NCBI GenBank assembly: GCA_037389465.1
Contig: JAZARR010000206.1
Coordinates: 1,240,001 to 1,304,000 of the forward strand
Reading direction: 5' to 3'
Source of the DNA: Baylisascaris procyonis
Lineage: Eukaryota > Nematoda > Chromadorea > Rhabditida > Ascarididae
DNA length: 64,000 nucleotides
Shown piece after piece: positions 1 through 13,751 of this stretch. Positions within the stretch are counted from its first letter, which is position 1. Every line of letters starts with the position of its first letter. The translations under genes were made by a program, and so were the position numbers. The notes beneath the pieces were generated by a model, which saw only the letters and a list, made by a program, of their open reading frames with translations, had not been told where the DNA came from and did no database searches.

Positions 1-1474
1 TCAAAAAATGTTTTCTGTGACCTGAGAGGCGGAAAAATAGAAGTGGTGTTCAGTTGCTTTAATTGCTCAAAACGATTTCCAAAGTTGAAAGATTAATGTG
101 TAATACGGTCTATTAGGGGATCATATAGGGCACGTCATATTCACCTAGTTTCTTAACTTAAACTTTAGTGGCACTAGAGTTGGAGCAGCCGAAAAGGCAG
201 ACAACCGTATAACGCACAACTACACATACATTCGATCTTGCTATAACCAACTTCTAGTGGGATATTTGCAAAACACCTTTGTGATGTTTTCTTTGGCAAC
301 TGGTAAAGCTCCTCTTTCATATGAACTCAGAATTTCTAGATTCGCTCTGAATACTTGGGATGCAACCGAAGTACGGTTCTTTCTAGATGTCAATTTCTTC
401 GATTTTTATATCTGATACCAAATTTTTAATTTTTCAGAAGTTATTCTATAAGAGTAATCATATAAAGGTAGGGAGTTTTTAGGCAACAACCTCTCGTTAT
501 TACCCCTTGTATTGTATTGAGCGGAACGGTAGGACTTTACTGCTGCAAACTGATGCAAAAATCTCCATGATGAAGTACACAACAATGATCGCAGCAGAAA
601 GCCCAATAATCTCAACACGAATAACGCGTGAATTTCAATAGTACACGAGTTTCTCGTGCATCTTTTGGCCCTCTTGCATCAAGTCCAGGTCTTATTAGTA
701 GCTTCCTGAGAGTATGCTTTAGTTCTACTCTCTCACAACTGCATTTCCCGAGTAGCACGTCCGGCATAAACTGTAAAATTCTTTCCCTTTTCAATCATAA
801 GAAGCGAACGAAGAATTAAAAACATTCTACTCTCCTCTCTTTGTCTTTCTTTTCGTCACATCCTTACTCTTATTCCTCCTATTTTCTTCCATTCCAGTCC
901 ATCCTATGCATTACCATTATATTCTATTCCATTGCATCCTGATCGTATTCTATCCTAGTACATTCAATCCTATTTCTATCTCTATAACCATTTTACTATA
1001 ATTGTATCCACTGCACTACAATATAACCGATCCCTTAAAAAATAACTTATATTCATGTCCAGCCGTTTGACATAGTTTGAAGGTTGCTCTATATATAGGA
1101 AATTTGCTCTTTTTTCTTCAATTTTGTAATTCTTAATGAGCTAGAACTCTTTTAATAGATAAACGATAACGTTAACGTTAACGTTAACGAACAGTTGCCA
1201 AGCAATGATTGCGCATGCAAAAACAATGAAATAAAAATTTGTGTCCTAAAAATTCATGTTAATTTGATTCTAAAAAAAACGAGAACCATTCCTGAGATAC
1301 AAACAACGCGTTAGCATAATAGTAGTTGCCAGAGTAAAAGGTAAAAATTTGCATTTTACATATTTCTGAGCATCTGGTTGCATCGAGACAGAACGGATTG
1401 CCAATACGATCGCAGATAGATAGATTTTAGATATCAACTCGCTCTTGTACTAGAATAAGACGAAGGTGGTAGAA

Positions 1475-1788
1475 TTACGGGTAGGTGATAAAATGTGTCT
1501 GGGTTAAAACGTTCACTGTACAGAAGTTATAGATACCAACTGCAGAGTCACACTGATCTATATGAGGAGCATTAAAAAATTCCAAAAATTTCGTATGATC
1601 AAATGAGGCGTTATATGAGACACAGTAAATCGTAACAAGCCGCAGTATAGCTCGACTATTGAAAATGTCAGTTGCATAGCATTGCGCACCATCAGCTGTC
1701 ACCAATTCAACGGCAGTTGCTTTTGAAGAGTTGTAAATGAAGAGAGCAGCTTCACTAACACTCTCAATGGGACAATCACATCGAAACA
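1475..1788 (-). CDS. possible terminal exon, unknown cysteine-containing protein
   Basis: An open frame of 104 codons ends at a stop at 1475-1477. On its 5' side it begins exactly after a pyrimidine-rich TTTTTAAG, a splice-acceptor-like sequence of the AAG type also seen in the channel gene. The translation opens with FRCDCPIESVSEAALFIYNS and has six cysteines and a balanced composition, unlike most chance frames nearby. It has no membrane segment and no motif that I recognise. An upstream exon was not found with confidence; a donor-like CAAAAG/GTAAGG lies on the same strand near 1948. It could be the last exon of an unknown gene or a chance open frame. Confidence 0.3.
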
Positions 1789-2558
1789 CTTAAAAAGTAC
1801 CTTCTAATGACGTTACTACATTAGTTAATGAAGCATAAGTCTTGGCTTCGGTGAATGAAATAAACTTAACCCGATAGACAGTAAATAAAAAGCGGAGGCG
1901 GTTTTACTTCAGGCAGTAAAGGTGGTACTTCGTCGACGGGGACCTTACCTTTTGCGGGAATAGGTGATATTCTGCCCAACCGTCAGCAGGATAACAATGC
2001 CTCGGTTGTCTGCTTGCCACCATCTTCGACTGCTTAGGCTGGTCGCTTGGACCTCGACATCGACTCCTCCTAGCAAAGCCTAACTCGTCGTTCTTTTCTA
2101 GGCGTCGTATCGGCAACTAGCGGTGACGATCCATTCCCGGTGGAGGAAAAGCAACATTGTAATAGCGATTTCTGACAATGTCGAATCACACCGGAATTTC
2201 AGATTTACTCTCAGCTTGATCAAAGCCTTTTGGCAGATTCAATCGGTTTTCAGAGTCAGGTTTGGCGAAATGAGTGATAACAATAGTTGGTGCGACTAAT
2301 TCCTCCTGGACAGTCTTTCTATGCAGAAGGACTTTTGAATTGGTAACAAATAGTAGGGCGTTTCAAAATAGGCATACCTCGTGTTAAAAATGGGACAACG
2401 TATTGGGAAATTTGCTTGCATTTTCGTAAGTGCTTACTGAAAAAGTTTGGTCTAATTCAAATGGGATGAGAATTATTTTAGCGTTTTTCATTGAGAATCT
2501 TTGTCAGCTGGGCAATTTCTGCAGCCATAGCCTTGTCTTCGACCAAATCGTTCATCCG

Positions 2559-2636
2559 AGACGATCAGAGCAAATCAACGGGCCGATCGTAATGAACAGA
2601 CGATCAGAGCAAATCAACGGGCCGATCGCAATGAAC
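2559..2636. repeat. 39-bp tandem duplication, two copies
   Basis: Two adjacent 39-bp units (2559-2597 and 2598-2636) differ only at the ninth-from-last bases of the unit (T at 2590, C at 2629). Each contains AGACGATCAGAGCAAATCAA followed by CGGGCCGATCG. The unit is GC-richer than its surroundings. The near identity points to a recent duplication. Confidence 0.9.
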
Positions 2637-4397
2637 AGGCTAACAGAACAGCCTTTTCACTTTGAATCTAGTCTCCCATGCGCAAGCGTTGGTCAGTGCG
2701 TACAAAAACATTCTACGAATCTCACATCCTAAAACATCAAGTCTTCAATTACATGCTTCGCATCAAATGCGATTAGACGACCTCTCTTAATAGGGACTCC
2801 GCGTAAAAGAAGACTCCTAAATATGGTGTCTATGAGGGAGGAGAGAGAGTATGCAGTGCCTTTTTCAGAAAGTATTCCTCAACAACTGAAATTGAGGTTT
2901 CTCAGAGCTTCAGCTCTCCGTCCAGAAATACATTCGAGAGAAGAAGATCACTCAATAAAGCGACTGTTATACAGTGCTCCTCATCCCCCAATCGCACCCT
3001 CAAGGCCTCGGTTTAAAATTGCATAGCGTATGTTAACGCGCCTACTCTACTGGTTTGGAGGAAATACCTGCTTCATAATAAACTCTATCTACGAATGAAG
3101 TCTGCTCCAAAGTATATAGGGAAAACCACTTCTGCCCCTATCAAAATCCCCGGATCGACAAGTCTGAGGAATATTCGAAGCAACGTACTGCAATTTTCAG
3201 TAATATATTCCAACTAATGAAATTTCCAGAACTTTTCTCCTTTTTTCCGATATTTGTTACATGAGCACAAGTTTTCTATTAGAAAAGACAATAGGTCTAA
3301 AATACTGAAAGGAATCTTTAAATATCAAAACTTTATGAAAGAAAAAATTTTCAAATCTTTTACACAATTTATTCCATGACAAATTTTCATCTATCGAGGC
3401 ACATAAATATAAAAGAACTCTGAATCGATTTGTGTGTGCAATTTTAAGAACCCATTTAGCGTCCAATAAACCATCTGTTCGTTTTACTCTCTTTTTCTAA
3501 CCTATAATTTATGATTTCTTTGCGGTTAGCTTTCACTTCAAACACCTGCAATTTTTCATCACCCTATTATCCCATATCAATTTCAATTGCTAAGCTATGC
3601 AAAAATTAGCCATTAGCAAATGTGCTTCTATAATGTGCACGAAGTCTGACGACTATGCCACCCATCAATACAAAACAGCTGTCAGTGGCGTTGAAAAATT
3701 TAAAAAAATTTATTCATCAGGCCATCTTATCCATGTCAAAACATGATAGTTTTATCATCTTCTAACAACTATTCGATTTCAAAGATCAGAAGTTAATCTA
3801 TCGAATTATGCGGACTTATTATACGTCCCTAGAGATCTAGTAATAAGACATTTTTGTGCACTATTGTTAAAGTTTCGTTTATGCGTATCAATCCTTAAGC
3901 ATGGTTGCATACGACTTTGCCAATCATTAATGATTTTCGCCTGAGGCAACAGTGCTAATAGTAGTTGAATGCATCAACTGCAACACACAGTGATTAAAAA
4001 TTGAAAATGCTGTCCCATTCCTATGCCAAGTTTTCAATTTCGGACTATGGAATGAATGGCTTAATTCATCAAAACTTAATTACTTCACTGAGTTTTCCCT
4101 CGAAGTACGCAGCAGTACTACTGCCCTCTATGCGTCGAATAGTGATATCATGTATCATGGAATATACTTCAGGCTACGGTAAGTATGGAGATACTGTTCT
4201 GGATTTAATTCATCACTGAATTTTGGCAATTCTTTGCATGATCAAGAAGAAAACGCCGAAATCAATGAAATACACGTGACAGACCCGCTTCCACTGTTAA
4301 CATTTCTTCAGGGGCTTGCTTTAAATATTCATTAAATCTATTTGCTTCAGTGTGAAATGCGAGCTCGACATGAAGTCATGGCATCGCCATTCGTTTT

Positions 4398-4425
4398 ACA
4401 GGTGAATTCCGAAAAATTCACCTGT
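4398..4425. repeat. perfect 11-bp inverted repeat (hairpin)
   Basis: ACAGGTGAATT at 4398-4408 and its exact complement AATTCACCTGT at 4415-4425 flank the 6-base loop CCGAAA. No gene is adjacent, so its role is unknown. Confidence 0.85.
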
Positions 4426-4619
4426 GCATCAGTTCACTGCAAATTTCGACTTTGAATATTTGATTCCGCGATATTTATTCAGTTTGTACGCTATCTACTT
4501 GAGACGCCATCTTGCTTAATATTGCCGATCGCCATAGCGTGCAGTAACACTAACGCAGAAAGCGAATGAAAAGTTGAACTCATCTGCGCGACCGCGAAAC
4601 CTGTCCTATGGAATGGGTG

Positions 4620-4622
4620 AAA

Positions 4623-4681
<59 letters not shown>

Positions 4682-4788
4682 ATATAAATATAAATATAAA
4701 TATAAATATAAATATATATAAATATATATATGTTTTTTTTAAATTAATTAATTAATTAATTAATTAATTTATTTATTTATATTTATAT
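4620..4788. repeat. AAAT / AAATAT / TTAA microsatellite
   Basis: About 15 AAAT units grade into AAATAT units, then TA, then a T run, then TTAA units and finally TTTA/TTTATA. The right end is roughly complementary to the left, so the whole tract could fold back on itself. This is low-complexity sequence. Confidence 0.9.
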
Positions 4789-7700
4789 GTACAGATGGTC
4801 ATAAACTATCTGTCTGAATCATATTATATTGAGCATGTGGTCCTTCTTATTTTCTATCCACGGAAAAATTTAACGATGAATTTTACAAATATTTGTCGGT
4901 GATTAAACCTCTCAAAATGATATCATGAATTCAAATCACTAATAAATTTCTTAAATTCACTGCTGAATTTGGGAAATCCAACGATGACGTTTTTAGCAGC
5001 AACTTTGCATCCTCAATGATATGTGAAATTCCCTATGCATGGCAATGAGAGGTAATATCGGGCATCAACAATATACGCAAAGTGGACTGCGTACTGTTTG
5101 CCGTTGTGCTTCTAGGAATCAATCTTTTAAAGATTTCAGCGTTAAACTCTAGCAAACCTATAGGTGGTAATGAACAATGCGCATAATCTTAAAATATCGG
5201 TAAGCTGTATCCGACTGACCGATAACTCCCAAAAATATTTGACCGTATATTCTTCAAATTTTCGCTCATTGGATTATGAAGAATTAATTGGCTAGATCTG
5301 CTTCTCACTTGCTCTAGCAACTGGCTAAAGATAAGGATCTGCCACAACTTGTGTCCACTCCGGTATAAAAAATTTTACGAAGGAAAGTTATCTGGGGATC
5401 AACAAAGAAGTCATCGGTAAAATGCCGAATGGTTGAACTGCTTTCACCATTGAAACGCATGAATTTGGAGATGAATTCTTATATTATTCAAAAAAAGATG
5501 AGAAAATTTTCGCACTGCATTCATCAGTGCAATAAATAAATGAGCACTGAGACGTAACGTGCTAATCATAATCGCAAAAAATTTACATTTTTCCTGGCCC
5601 ACTTCTTTGCGAATTGCAAAAAAAAAAACTGATTTGCTTGAAATAGTTTGAGGATTCTACTGGATTTCTCTAAGGAGCCATAACAGCCTAAGGCCATGTA
5701 AACAACAACGTCAATAGAATTTGAAGATTGTAACATAGCCTCTCATGTTAAATCTTTTCGGTGTTGTCTATCTAATCGACGGGCAAGAGGTTTGAAATTC
5801 AGTCGGATTCAATATTAGATCAGCTTCAGAAATCATGGGAGTAGCTAATTCGCAATATATATTGATACTGTGGAACTTTCAAAGATTTAGCATCTTTCAT
5901 CATTTTATTCGATCGTTTCTTCATTCATTGACCATGGAAAACTTTCAACAAAATGTAGCCCAAATAAAATGCCGCCCATCCTCTACCAAAGTGGTCAAAT
6001 AAATCATGATGCCGAACGCAGTAGACAACACATACAATGACGTCATGTGTAAGCATGAAATGTCAGCACCTGCGAATAACGCTGCATAAATAATAAAGGT
6101 GGCAATCAAAAATTTACGACAACATTTCAGCGATCCGTTTACGTAAATTCAAATTACTCTCCACTCTAGTAAAAATGCTCGTAAAACACCAAAAGCATTT
6201 TAAGCTTTCTCAATGAAGTCCCCCAAATGATATCCAGGCGTACATATTGTAGAGAAAGATCTCTGTGTCATTGGTCTGCGGTAAAAAGTCACTAAATATC
6301 AACAGCGAAGGCGATAATACGTAGAGAAGTAATAATGCAAAAATAAAAAAAAAATTCTCGCTATTTAGTTTATTATCTCCTTCACCGTTCAAGACAACTT
6401 CTATAGTTTATATGCAAATTTAGCTGCTCTATATAACATCTGAGCTCACTTATATATGATAACCTCCTTCTCATCATTCCGTATTAATTTCTTTCCAAAA
6501 AGAGAAAGCGAACGCACGTCTACATAGAAATAAGGTTTTAACTTATGAGGTTGATCTTATGTTTAGCGTGCATACAGCCATCTTGTAGATCCTTTGAGAT
6601 AATGACTGATTTGACCCGTTTTTACGTCATTTTTGCAATGTCACTGTCACTATGACATCTTTTTATTGTTTATGTATATGTTCATCTCTTCGTGCATTAA
6701 TGAACGTTTCAACATACAAACCAAATCAAACGAAATTCGTTAAGTGAAATCTATCAATGATTACCAGAGCTTCCTAGAGGAAGTGCTTCCTTAAGAAGAT
6801 TTCCTTATGTAGTTGGAAATAATCTACAAAGTTCTGCTCTAAGACAAATAACTTGCAACAAAGGAAGCTGTTGAGCAGGTTATATAAGAAAATCTATATA
6901 ATACGTTATTCCGTCATTTTTTTTTTTCTAAATATTTATTCACTCGGTTGGTTGATTTGGTGAACAAACGCAATTGCATAGAGTCGCATAACTTAACTGC
7001 TTTTCTTTCATCCTTTCGAAAGCATAGTACTTCAAATATTTTTTTTGGATAATAATAGCGTTTAGACGTTTCGCTTCTTTTGTGAGACGAATGCATTTAT
7101 GAAATCGGCTGGCGTAGAAAATTGAAATTTATATTAGAAAAAAAAAGATGATATATTTGTGAGATGAATAAAATTCAATAATCTAAAGAGCCGCTTTCTT
7201 CGAGCAATTCACATGTAATATGCTTGAGTGTACATCGTTAGATAATATGTTCAAGATCTTATTCGATGCATTCAAATGAAAATATCTTCACTGCAAATTC
7301 CGTGCTTTGGAGGGACTTTCTTAGAAATTCGGACAAATAAATTTGCATTCTTCTTTATGAATCAATTCATAAATAATATTAAAGTTGGAAATATTTCTTC
7401 GGTTTATTCCTTAAAAGAATACTCGATATCTAATTACTAAGTAAATTAAAATCACATAGGCTTCTGAGTTCCAGTATTGCAATCAATACGTCGCTATATT
7501 AAAATCCATATAAGAACTACAGATGATCACTATGAATCGATTATAAAGAATTGCTTTTTCATAGTGTAATAAGTAACAAATAAACGTTTATTCTAGCACA
7601 TTTGTCTGTTATCTTCCACTCGGCTTATCATAATTTCCAAAGTCTTTCTTCGTTGAGTTCATAATTTTTACAGACTCTTATAAACAGCAAAAATATTTTA

Positions 7701-10700
7701 ATATCAATCAAATTTCTGAGAAAGAGGCCAATAAATATTACTTATTACTAGTTTATCCGCACGTTTTAGAGCTCTCATCTATCTATATTTGACTACACCT
7801 TTCCACATTCCTCTAAATTTCGACTAAACTACATTTTCCCACATATCTCTGCGGTTTGAAATGAACTATACTTTCCCACACTTTTTTGAAATTCACAGCG
7901 AATCAAGCCAAATAGCTCTCAAAAAGTTTGCGGAGGCAATATGATCCATATTTAAGAAGCCGTATTCCACTACTGTCGGATGGAATTCACTGCGTCAGTT
8001 AAATAGTTGACGTCGCTGAGCAAGAAACTAAGCTAAATATATAGAGCTGTTAAGCGCAGAAGCTTTCAATATATACGGTTGCTCCTTTCATTTTGTTCTC
8101 ACTTTCCAGATTACTTCCAACTTAGACAGTAATTTTATATTAGTGTGCATTACTCGTTACTTACTCCGCCCGGTTGAAAAACAACTATTAGCATTCCACA
8201 AGAGATTCTAGCTCTTACCTCTTTTACTGTATTCCCCTTATTCATGCACTCTTGAATGCACTAATCTTTCAGTGACAACTTAACATGCCGTTGAAAATTT
8301 CGCTCCCAAAGATTAAAAAATCCAGCAATTATGGAAACCGCTGCTTCACTTTTTACTTCTGCAACAGCATCAAACTCGCATAGCCAAGGTTCTGGCATCA
8401 GATAGCGGTAAAATAATTTTCGAGATCGATTACCATTTGGTGCATTATTCTGAAACGCGGCCGAGTGATGACTAGGCTGCGATATGAGCGTTTCAACCAA
8501 TAGAAGTGGAAGTACAGAAGAGATTTGCTAAAGCAAATTGAACAAAACTATCAATAAGAACTAAAAAGAATGAAGAAAAGTGGCATGATATCGATGCAAT
8601 GAGCCTGAAATTTTGGGATTTTCCTTCAACTGAGGCACTCAGTGACGCGGTCACAGGAAATCGGTACATTAAATAGGTATAAAGGTAGAGGATGATATCG
8701 TCAACACATCATAGAATACACCAAATATAACTGAAAACGTGAAACATGTTTAACAACAAGGCAAACTATTCAAAATAAGGAATATAACTACTTTGACAAC
8801 AAATATTGATCAATCTACAATTCAGCCTATAAGGAGGGCCGTGGCGGCGCATTTGACAATTCGTACACTCGAAGTTGTTCTGTGATGCATGGAATGCAGT
8901 CAAAGTTGCTAAAATGTTTTGGTGGATTCAGGCGAGCAGGCAGAATTGAAGAATTTAATGTATGGTTTAAAGAGTTCCCTAACGACTTGAGACATACTCT
9001 CAAGAATAGAAATGCAAGTGTCGAGCTGTTATATTGCTTGAGGCAACCAATTCGACGCCTTGAGCACAGTTACGTGAGGTCCTTATTTAGCATGTAATGT
9101 GACGAGCAGTTAATAGAGTAATTGTGACGGGTAATTAAGACGGTAACAAATTGAGACGCGACGAGGAAATTCGTAAGACGGATCATTACGAGCCTAGCAC
9201 ATCAAAAGTAGCTTTGTGAATTCAAAAAGTTATCGTGAACCAGTTTTTTATCACCGGATATCAATGGCTACATCTAACTCTAAGCAATGAACAGGAAAGA
9301 AGGCACGTCATGACAATTTCCTACCTAGGTCAGATTTTGGTGGAGATAAACAATCAGCCGACTACATAAACAGTTCCCGTCGTATAGAGACTTATTTCTA
9401 ACTTTATCGCTCAATGCGGCTCATTTAAAAGTATCCGACTGTAGAGCGGAATGTTAGCAGCGACCAGCTATTCTTATGTGGCATATGGTCAACGACGATA
9501 ATGACTTATTACAAGAAGGCTCGTTTATGAAGCGACGATAATGATATACTGCCATAAAGTTGGTAGTTCAGTTGGGAATAGCTTAATATAGTAGAGAAAA
9601 ACTTCAAAACCCACACGGAAGTACCGGTGCAGATAGCTTTACTATATAGTTTAACGGGTAAACCGAATAAGAAGTAACCTAGAAGAGTAGCACATTAGGA
9701 AGTATCTGATCGACAAGAAAATTATTATGATGAACAAATATTTTAACTGGATTTATTGAAAGGTATCAAGAATTCTTTGGCCCGAGCAGGAGAACCTTGA
9801 AATACTAAGAAAAAACTTACAACAAACCAAAATTTTCTACAAATTCTGTAAAGCTAAGCGAACTTGCAAGTATACAAGAAACAGTTACCATGCTTCTTAT
9901 GTAATGGCATAACCATCTCAGATGTGCAGTATGCTCACCACTGCCCTAAAATGTCCTCATGATCCACGATAGGACCGATGCTTTTATGCTTAAAACTACT
10001 TAATTCTGTCTGAATTATGAAGAATTGTGGGAAAATCAGAAGGCGGTTACATACGATACAGCTTGATTTGCTTCGGTTCGGTTGGAAACTTTACTGGACA
10101 CCAATACGCTTAAACTCCACCATAAGCATAAGCTGACAGCTGCTGTCTCTCATTGTTAGTTCGAACGTTTATTATCATTCGAACGTATGCTTGTTAAAGA
10201 GTGATCAAATAATGTTCTCAAGCTATAACAACAAGGCAATCGAAGAAAATGATATCACATAGGTGGATCAGGCAAGCTGTTGATTGACGGGTACTCGCGA
10301 TGCGAAATCCTGGAAATAACAGCTGGATTAAATAAATCAACTAGCAGTTCTAAACTATGTTTAAAAAGATACCAGCAGTAATGTCCATAAATGCTCTTTG
10401 TTCGGCAACTGCACATATCAAACACCCGGAAGGTTGCATGTATTTGGCAGAACTCATGTGTAGGTATGTGTGTAGTATATAGGCCGCTATCTATATAGTA
10501 CATATTCGAGTCTATAAAGTAAGCATTCTCCTTATGGGCAATTATCCGAAAACCGATCATAAAGGGTGGTTTATGACGATGCTGCAACACATTGCTGCAA
10601 GAACTTCCAAAGATAAGGATACCGCAAACGGGGAAACAATGCGAAATGGGAGGATGAAGGCGTCGATTGTCTCAGGAGTTATGAGAACGATCAACACGAT

Positions 10701-12978
10701 CAGTGTGCTAAAATAAACATTCTAATCACTAGGGATTCCTTGCGTGCTTTTCTGACGTTCTAGGATATGAGTGCAAGTTTATGAGAAGACAACATTGTTA
10801 ATCACTATGTTGCCCAGCTGACTGCGACGACTGTTAATTAGTCGCTATGTTGCACAACGTTTAAAAAAAGGTTGAGCACTGAATTTTGCAGAAACTTGTT
10901 TCGCTGACCGTTATTTAATTCAGGATCCCACAAATTTGTCTCACTTGATGACCAGTGAAAACATTTTTTTCTAGCAGGAGCAAATCACCAAGCTTGTGAA
11001 TGCTTTTACGATGAGGTACCGTGGATATTGGCTCAGAGTGAATCTGAGAGTTTTTATTATTAATGAGAACCTTATTTCTGTTCACCAAATCAAAGAATAT
11101 TTAGCAGTCACAATGAATTCGTCAAGCCTTTTCATTTCATTTCATAACATCATGGTCTGAATTCGAGCCAAAGATGAATTCTCAAATTTTACTGTCTGGG
11201 AAAATTTTCCACCAACATTGGATCATCTGCAATTTTAATGTTATTAGTTAAGAGTTTATAGGCGTTAGTGCTGGCTCAGATGATAACGACAACTTAGTAT
11301 ATCTCAAACAATACGAGAAAAATTGTGTTCTTCATATATTCGTTCTCTCATTCCACCCATCCTCACCCTTATATATACTTTTTATACAAAGCGTCTAGCA
11401 GACAATTGTTACATTTCGTGAAATGTTTTATTATTATCATGTCGTATTATTAATTCTCCATATGCGAATTACTGATTGCATCTTGCTGTTTATTGTTTTT
11501 TTGTTGAGAAATCAAACTTGGAATAGACCTGGAATCCGCCTGATATCGAAGGGAGAAACTTGGAGTCAGAGGTGAAATCAAACTTGAAACCGAAAAGGCA
11601 TAATTGAGAATAGATGAAGAACGATGACCTTGTCAAAGATTCGGCCCTATGGGAGTGAATCCCTGCACGCTCTTCACCTCACTTTCATATTTAACTATTT
11701 CCAACTTTGTCACCACTGAACGAAAATAATTTTTTTGCAACATTTGTGACATATGTTATAAGTGTAAACCTTTTTATATTACTCGATATGAACTGTAGTT
11801 AAAATACGTTCCAATTTAAAGAAAAAAAGCTAGAAGTAAAATGTAGCGAATGGCCACCTCTTATTGATAGTGACTATTTCCAAGCTTCGAATTTTCCATC
11901 CGATTAATCAATTTTAAATTTGTTTTGATTTGCTCTTTGAAGATCACTTCCATTATCGACTGTTCATTATTGTCGCAATTCTCTCGATAACACCTTTAGA
12001 TCATTACCACAATAATATGCCGTGCTTTCCAAATGACCTCAAAGAAAATATTGAACGAATAGCATGACGGATTGCGAGCATCATATAAATTGGTAGAAAT
12101 TCTTCAATAATAACAAACTATTTAAGTGAATATAACAAATAAGTTCTACGCGAAATAAGCTGAGAGAACTTCTTCCAAGAAAAAAAAACAAACAACATTT
12201 TCAAAATTCTGCTACTGTCCCTTGAACGTTGGATTACGGGCTATGCCTGATCTACTAACCAAAGCAAATAAAAATTATCGCCTATGAAAGTATTCCATCA
12301 CTTGATAATCTACTGTCACAGGAAAAATACAAATGCACGCCCATTTTGTAGAGAAAAAAAACTTGAAAAGCTTATCAAAGGAGCTAACATTATATGCACA
12401 TTTGTATTCTGTTCAGTTGACCACATAATTGCAAATTTTACCAACTAAGAACGAATATGCAAAATAATACCTTCAATTTTTCTCAAATAAGTCGACTGCT
12501 CATAATAGACTTCTTTAAACCGAATGAGAGAGAGAGAGAGAGTGACTTGCGTGAAATGTGGGCAAATTTTTCTACTTCTAAATTTCTAGAATTCGTTCCA
12601 AATTTTTGGACAAATCGAAGAAAAGTGCGGAAGATTTCACTGTGATGTGTTCAATACGATGTAGAGCATGCATAATTAACTTCATGTCTCCAAGTTCAAG
12701 GGTTCCCACGTTCGAGCTATCAAGCAGACAGCCAGGTGTTCACTCATACACATAAATACGCATGGAATTGATATTGCCATGTTCTGGTCTTGCAAAAAAC
12801 CAACTTGCTAATTTATCTAAAAAAAAATCAACAAACGAACGCTTTTTCGTCTAGAGATTTCTTTAGTAGACTAAAGCGCCTTTTAAAACTCCTTCCATAT
12901 AACCTTTCATAAGAAAATATTTAGCAATGCATAATAGACTTACAGTTTCATTCGCAGATAATCCCCTCGCAATACTGC

Positions 12979-12984
12979 TTTATT
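12979..12984 (-). promoter_or_regulatory. AATAAA polyadenylation signal of the channel gene
   Basis: On the minus strand AATAAA begins 11 bases after the TAA stop codon of the channel gene. The spacing is short but acceptable for a compact nematode 3' UTR. No better signal was seen nearer than this. Confidence 0.45.
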
Positions 12985-12995
12985 GTTGAATGTTT

Positions 12996-13704
12996 TTAAG
13001 AGAAGTCGTCGCTTTCAACTTGAGTACTGCTAATGTTATAGAAATACACCCAATAAGTGATGTTGAAAATAATGAAAATCTGCAAGAAATTTCTTTACTT
13101 TAAAAAATATTAATATTTAAAATTCGTCCATATTTTTAGCAGCATGCTACAGGTGTTTTAAAATTGGAATGGCAACAATGTTTTTTATTGAATGGTGGGA
13201 CTCGTTTCAATTCAATCCGGATACCGATTTGACAACTTGTGAGTTGTGAAACTTCAAATGCAACGTCTCTAAGAATGTGCTTCATGAAAGGGTTATTTCG
13301 CAAGACTTCATATATTGAGTTCTCGATGAAAAAATTCCACAGTGGCCAGCGAATTAGGATTGTGGTGAGGAAGCAGATTAGTGATCCCAAACTTTCTGCG
13401 CTTAGCAAACTTTTCTCATGTACTATCATTTTATCACTATTTCAGTAATAGTCATATTTGAATAAAATACTTTTAAAAACTCACAAGTGGGAACACCGAT
13501 CTTGAATATTTGTCGATTTCACTCGGTCGAAGTTTACCAGCGCAACAGCATTTAATTAATGCCTCTTCCTCATCGGGTATCATAATCGTACGAATAGGTA
13601 GTGAGGATGATGGCGGTGGAATTGGACACTGGCATTCACCCTTAAACAAAATGCCACTGAAGTTATTGCATATAAATATATAAGTAATGAATATGAATAG
13701 AAAC

Positions 13705-13751
<47 letters not shown>

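Larger units (their letters stand above)
1..12978. other. gene-poor AT-rich region
   Basis: No gene of a known family was recognised in this stretch, which lies downstream of the channel gene that ends at 12,996 on the minus strand. It contains a coding-like terminal exon at 1475-1788, a 39-bp tandem duplication at 2559-2636, a long AAAT/TA tract at 4620-4788 and a perfect hairpin at 4398-4425. There are GC-richer patches near 1.9-2.8 kb, 8.2-9.6 kb and 10.3-10.7 kb, which carry short open frames on both strands and may be decayed transposon sequence. I could not assign any of these patches to a family. Confidence 0.5.

Noticed and set aside
12690..12725. tRNA-like GGTTCCCACGTTCGAGC
   Set aside because: It resembles a T-arm only; no acceptor stem or D-arm could be paired around it.
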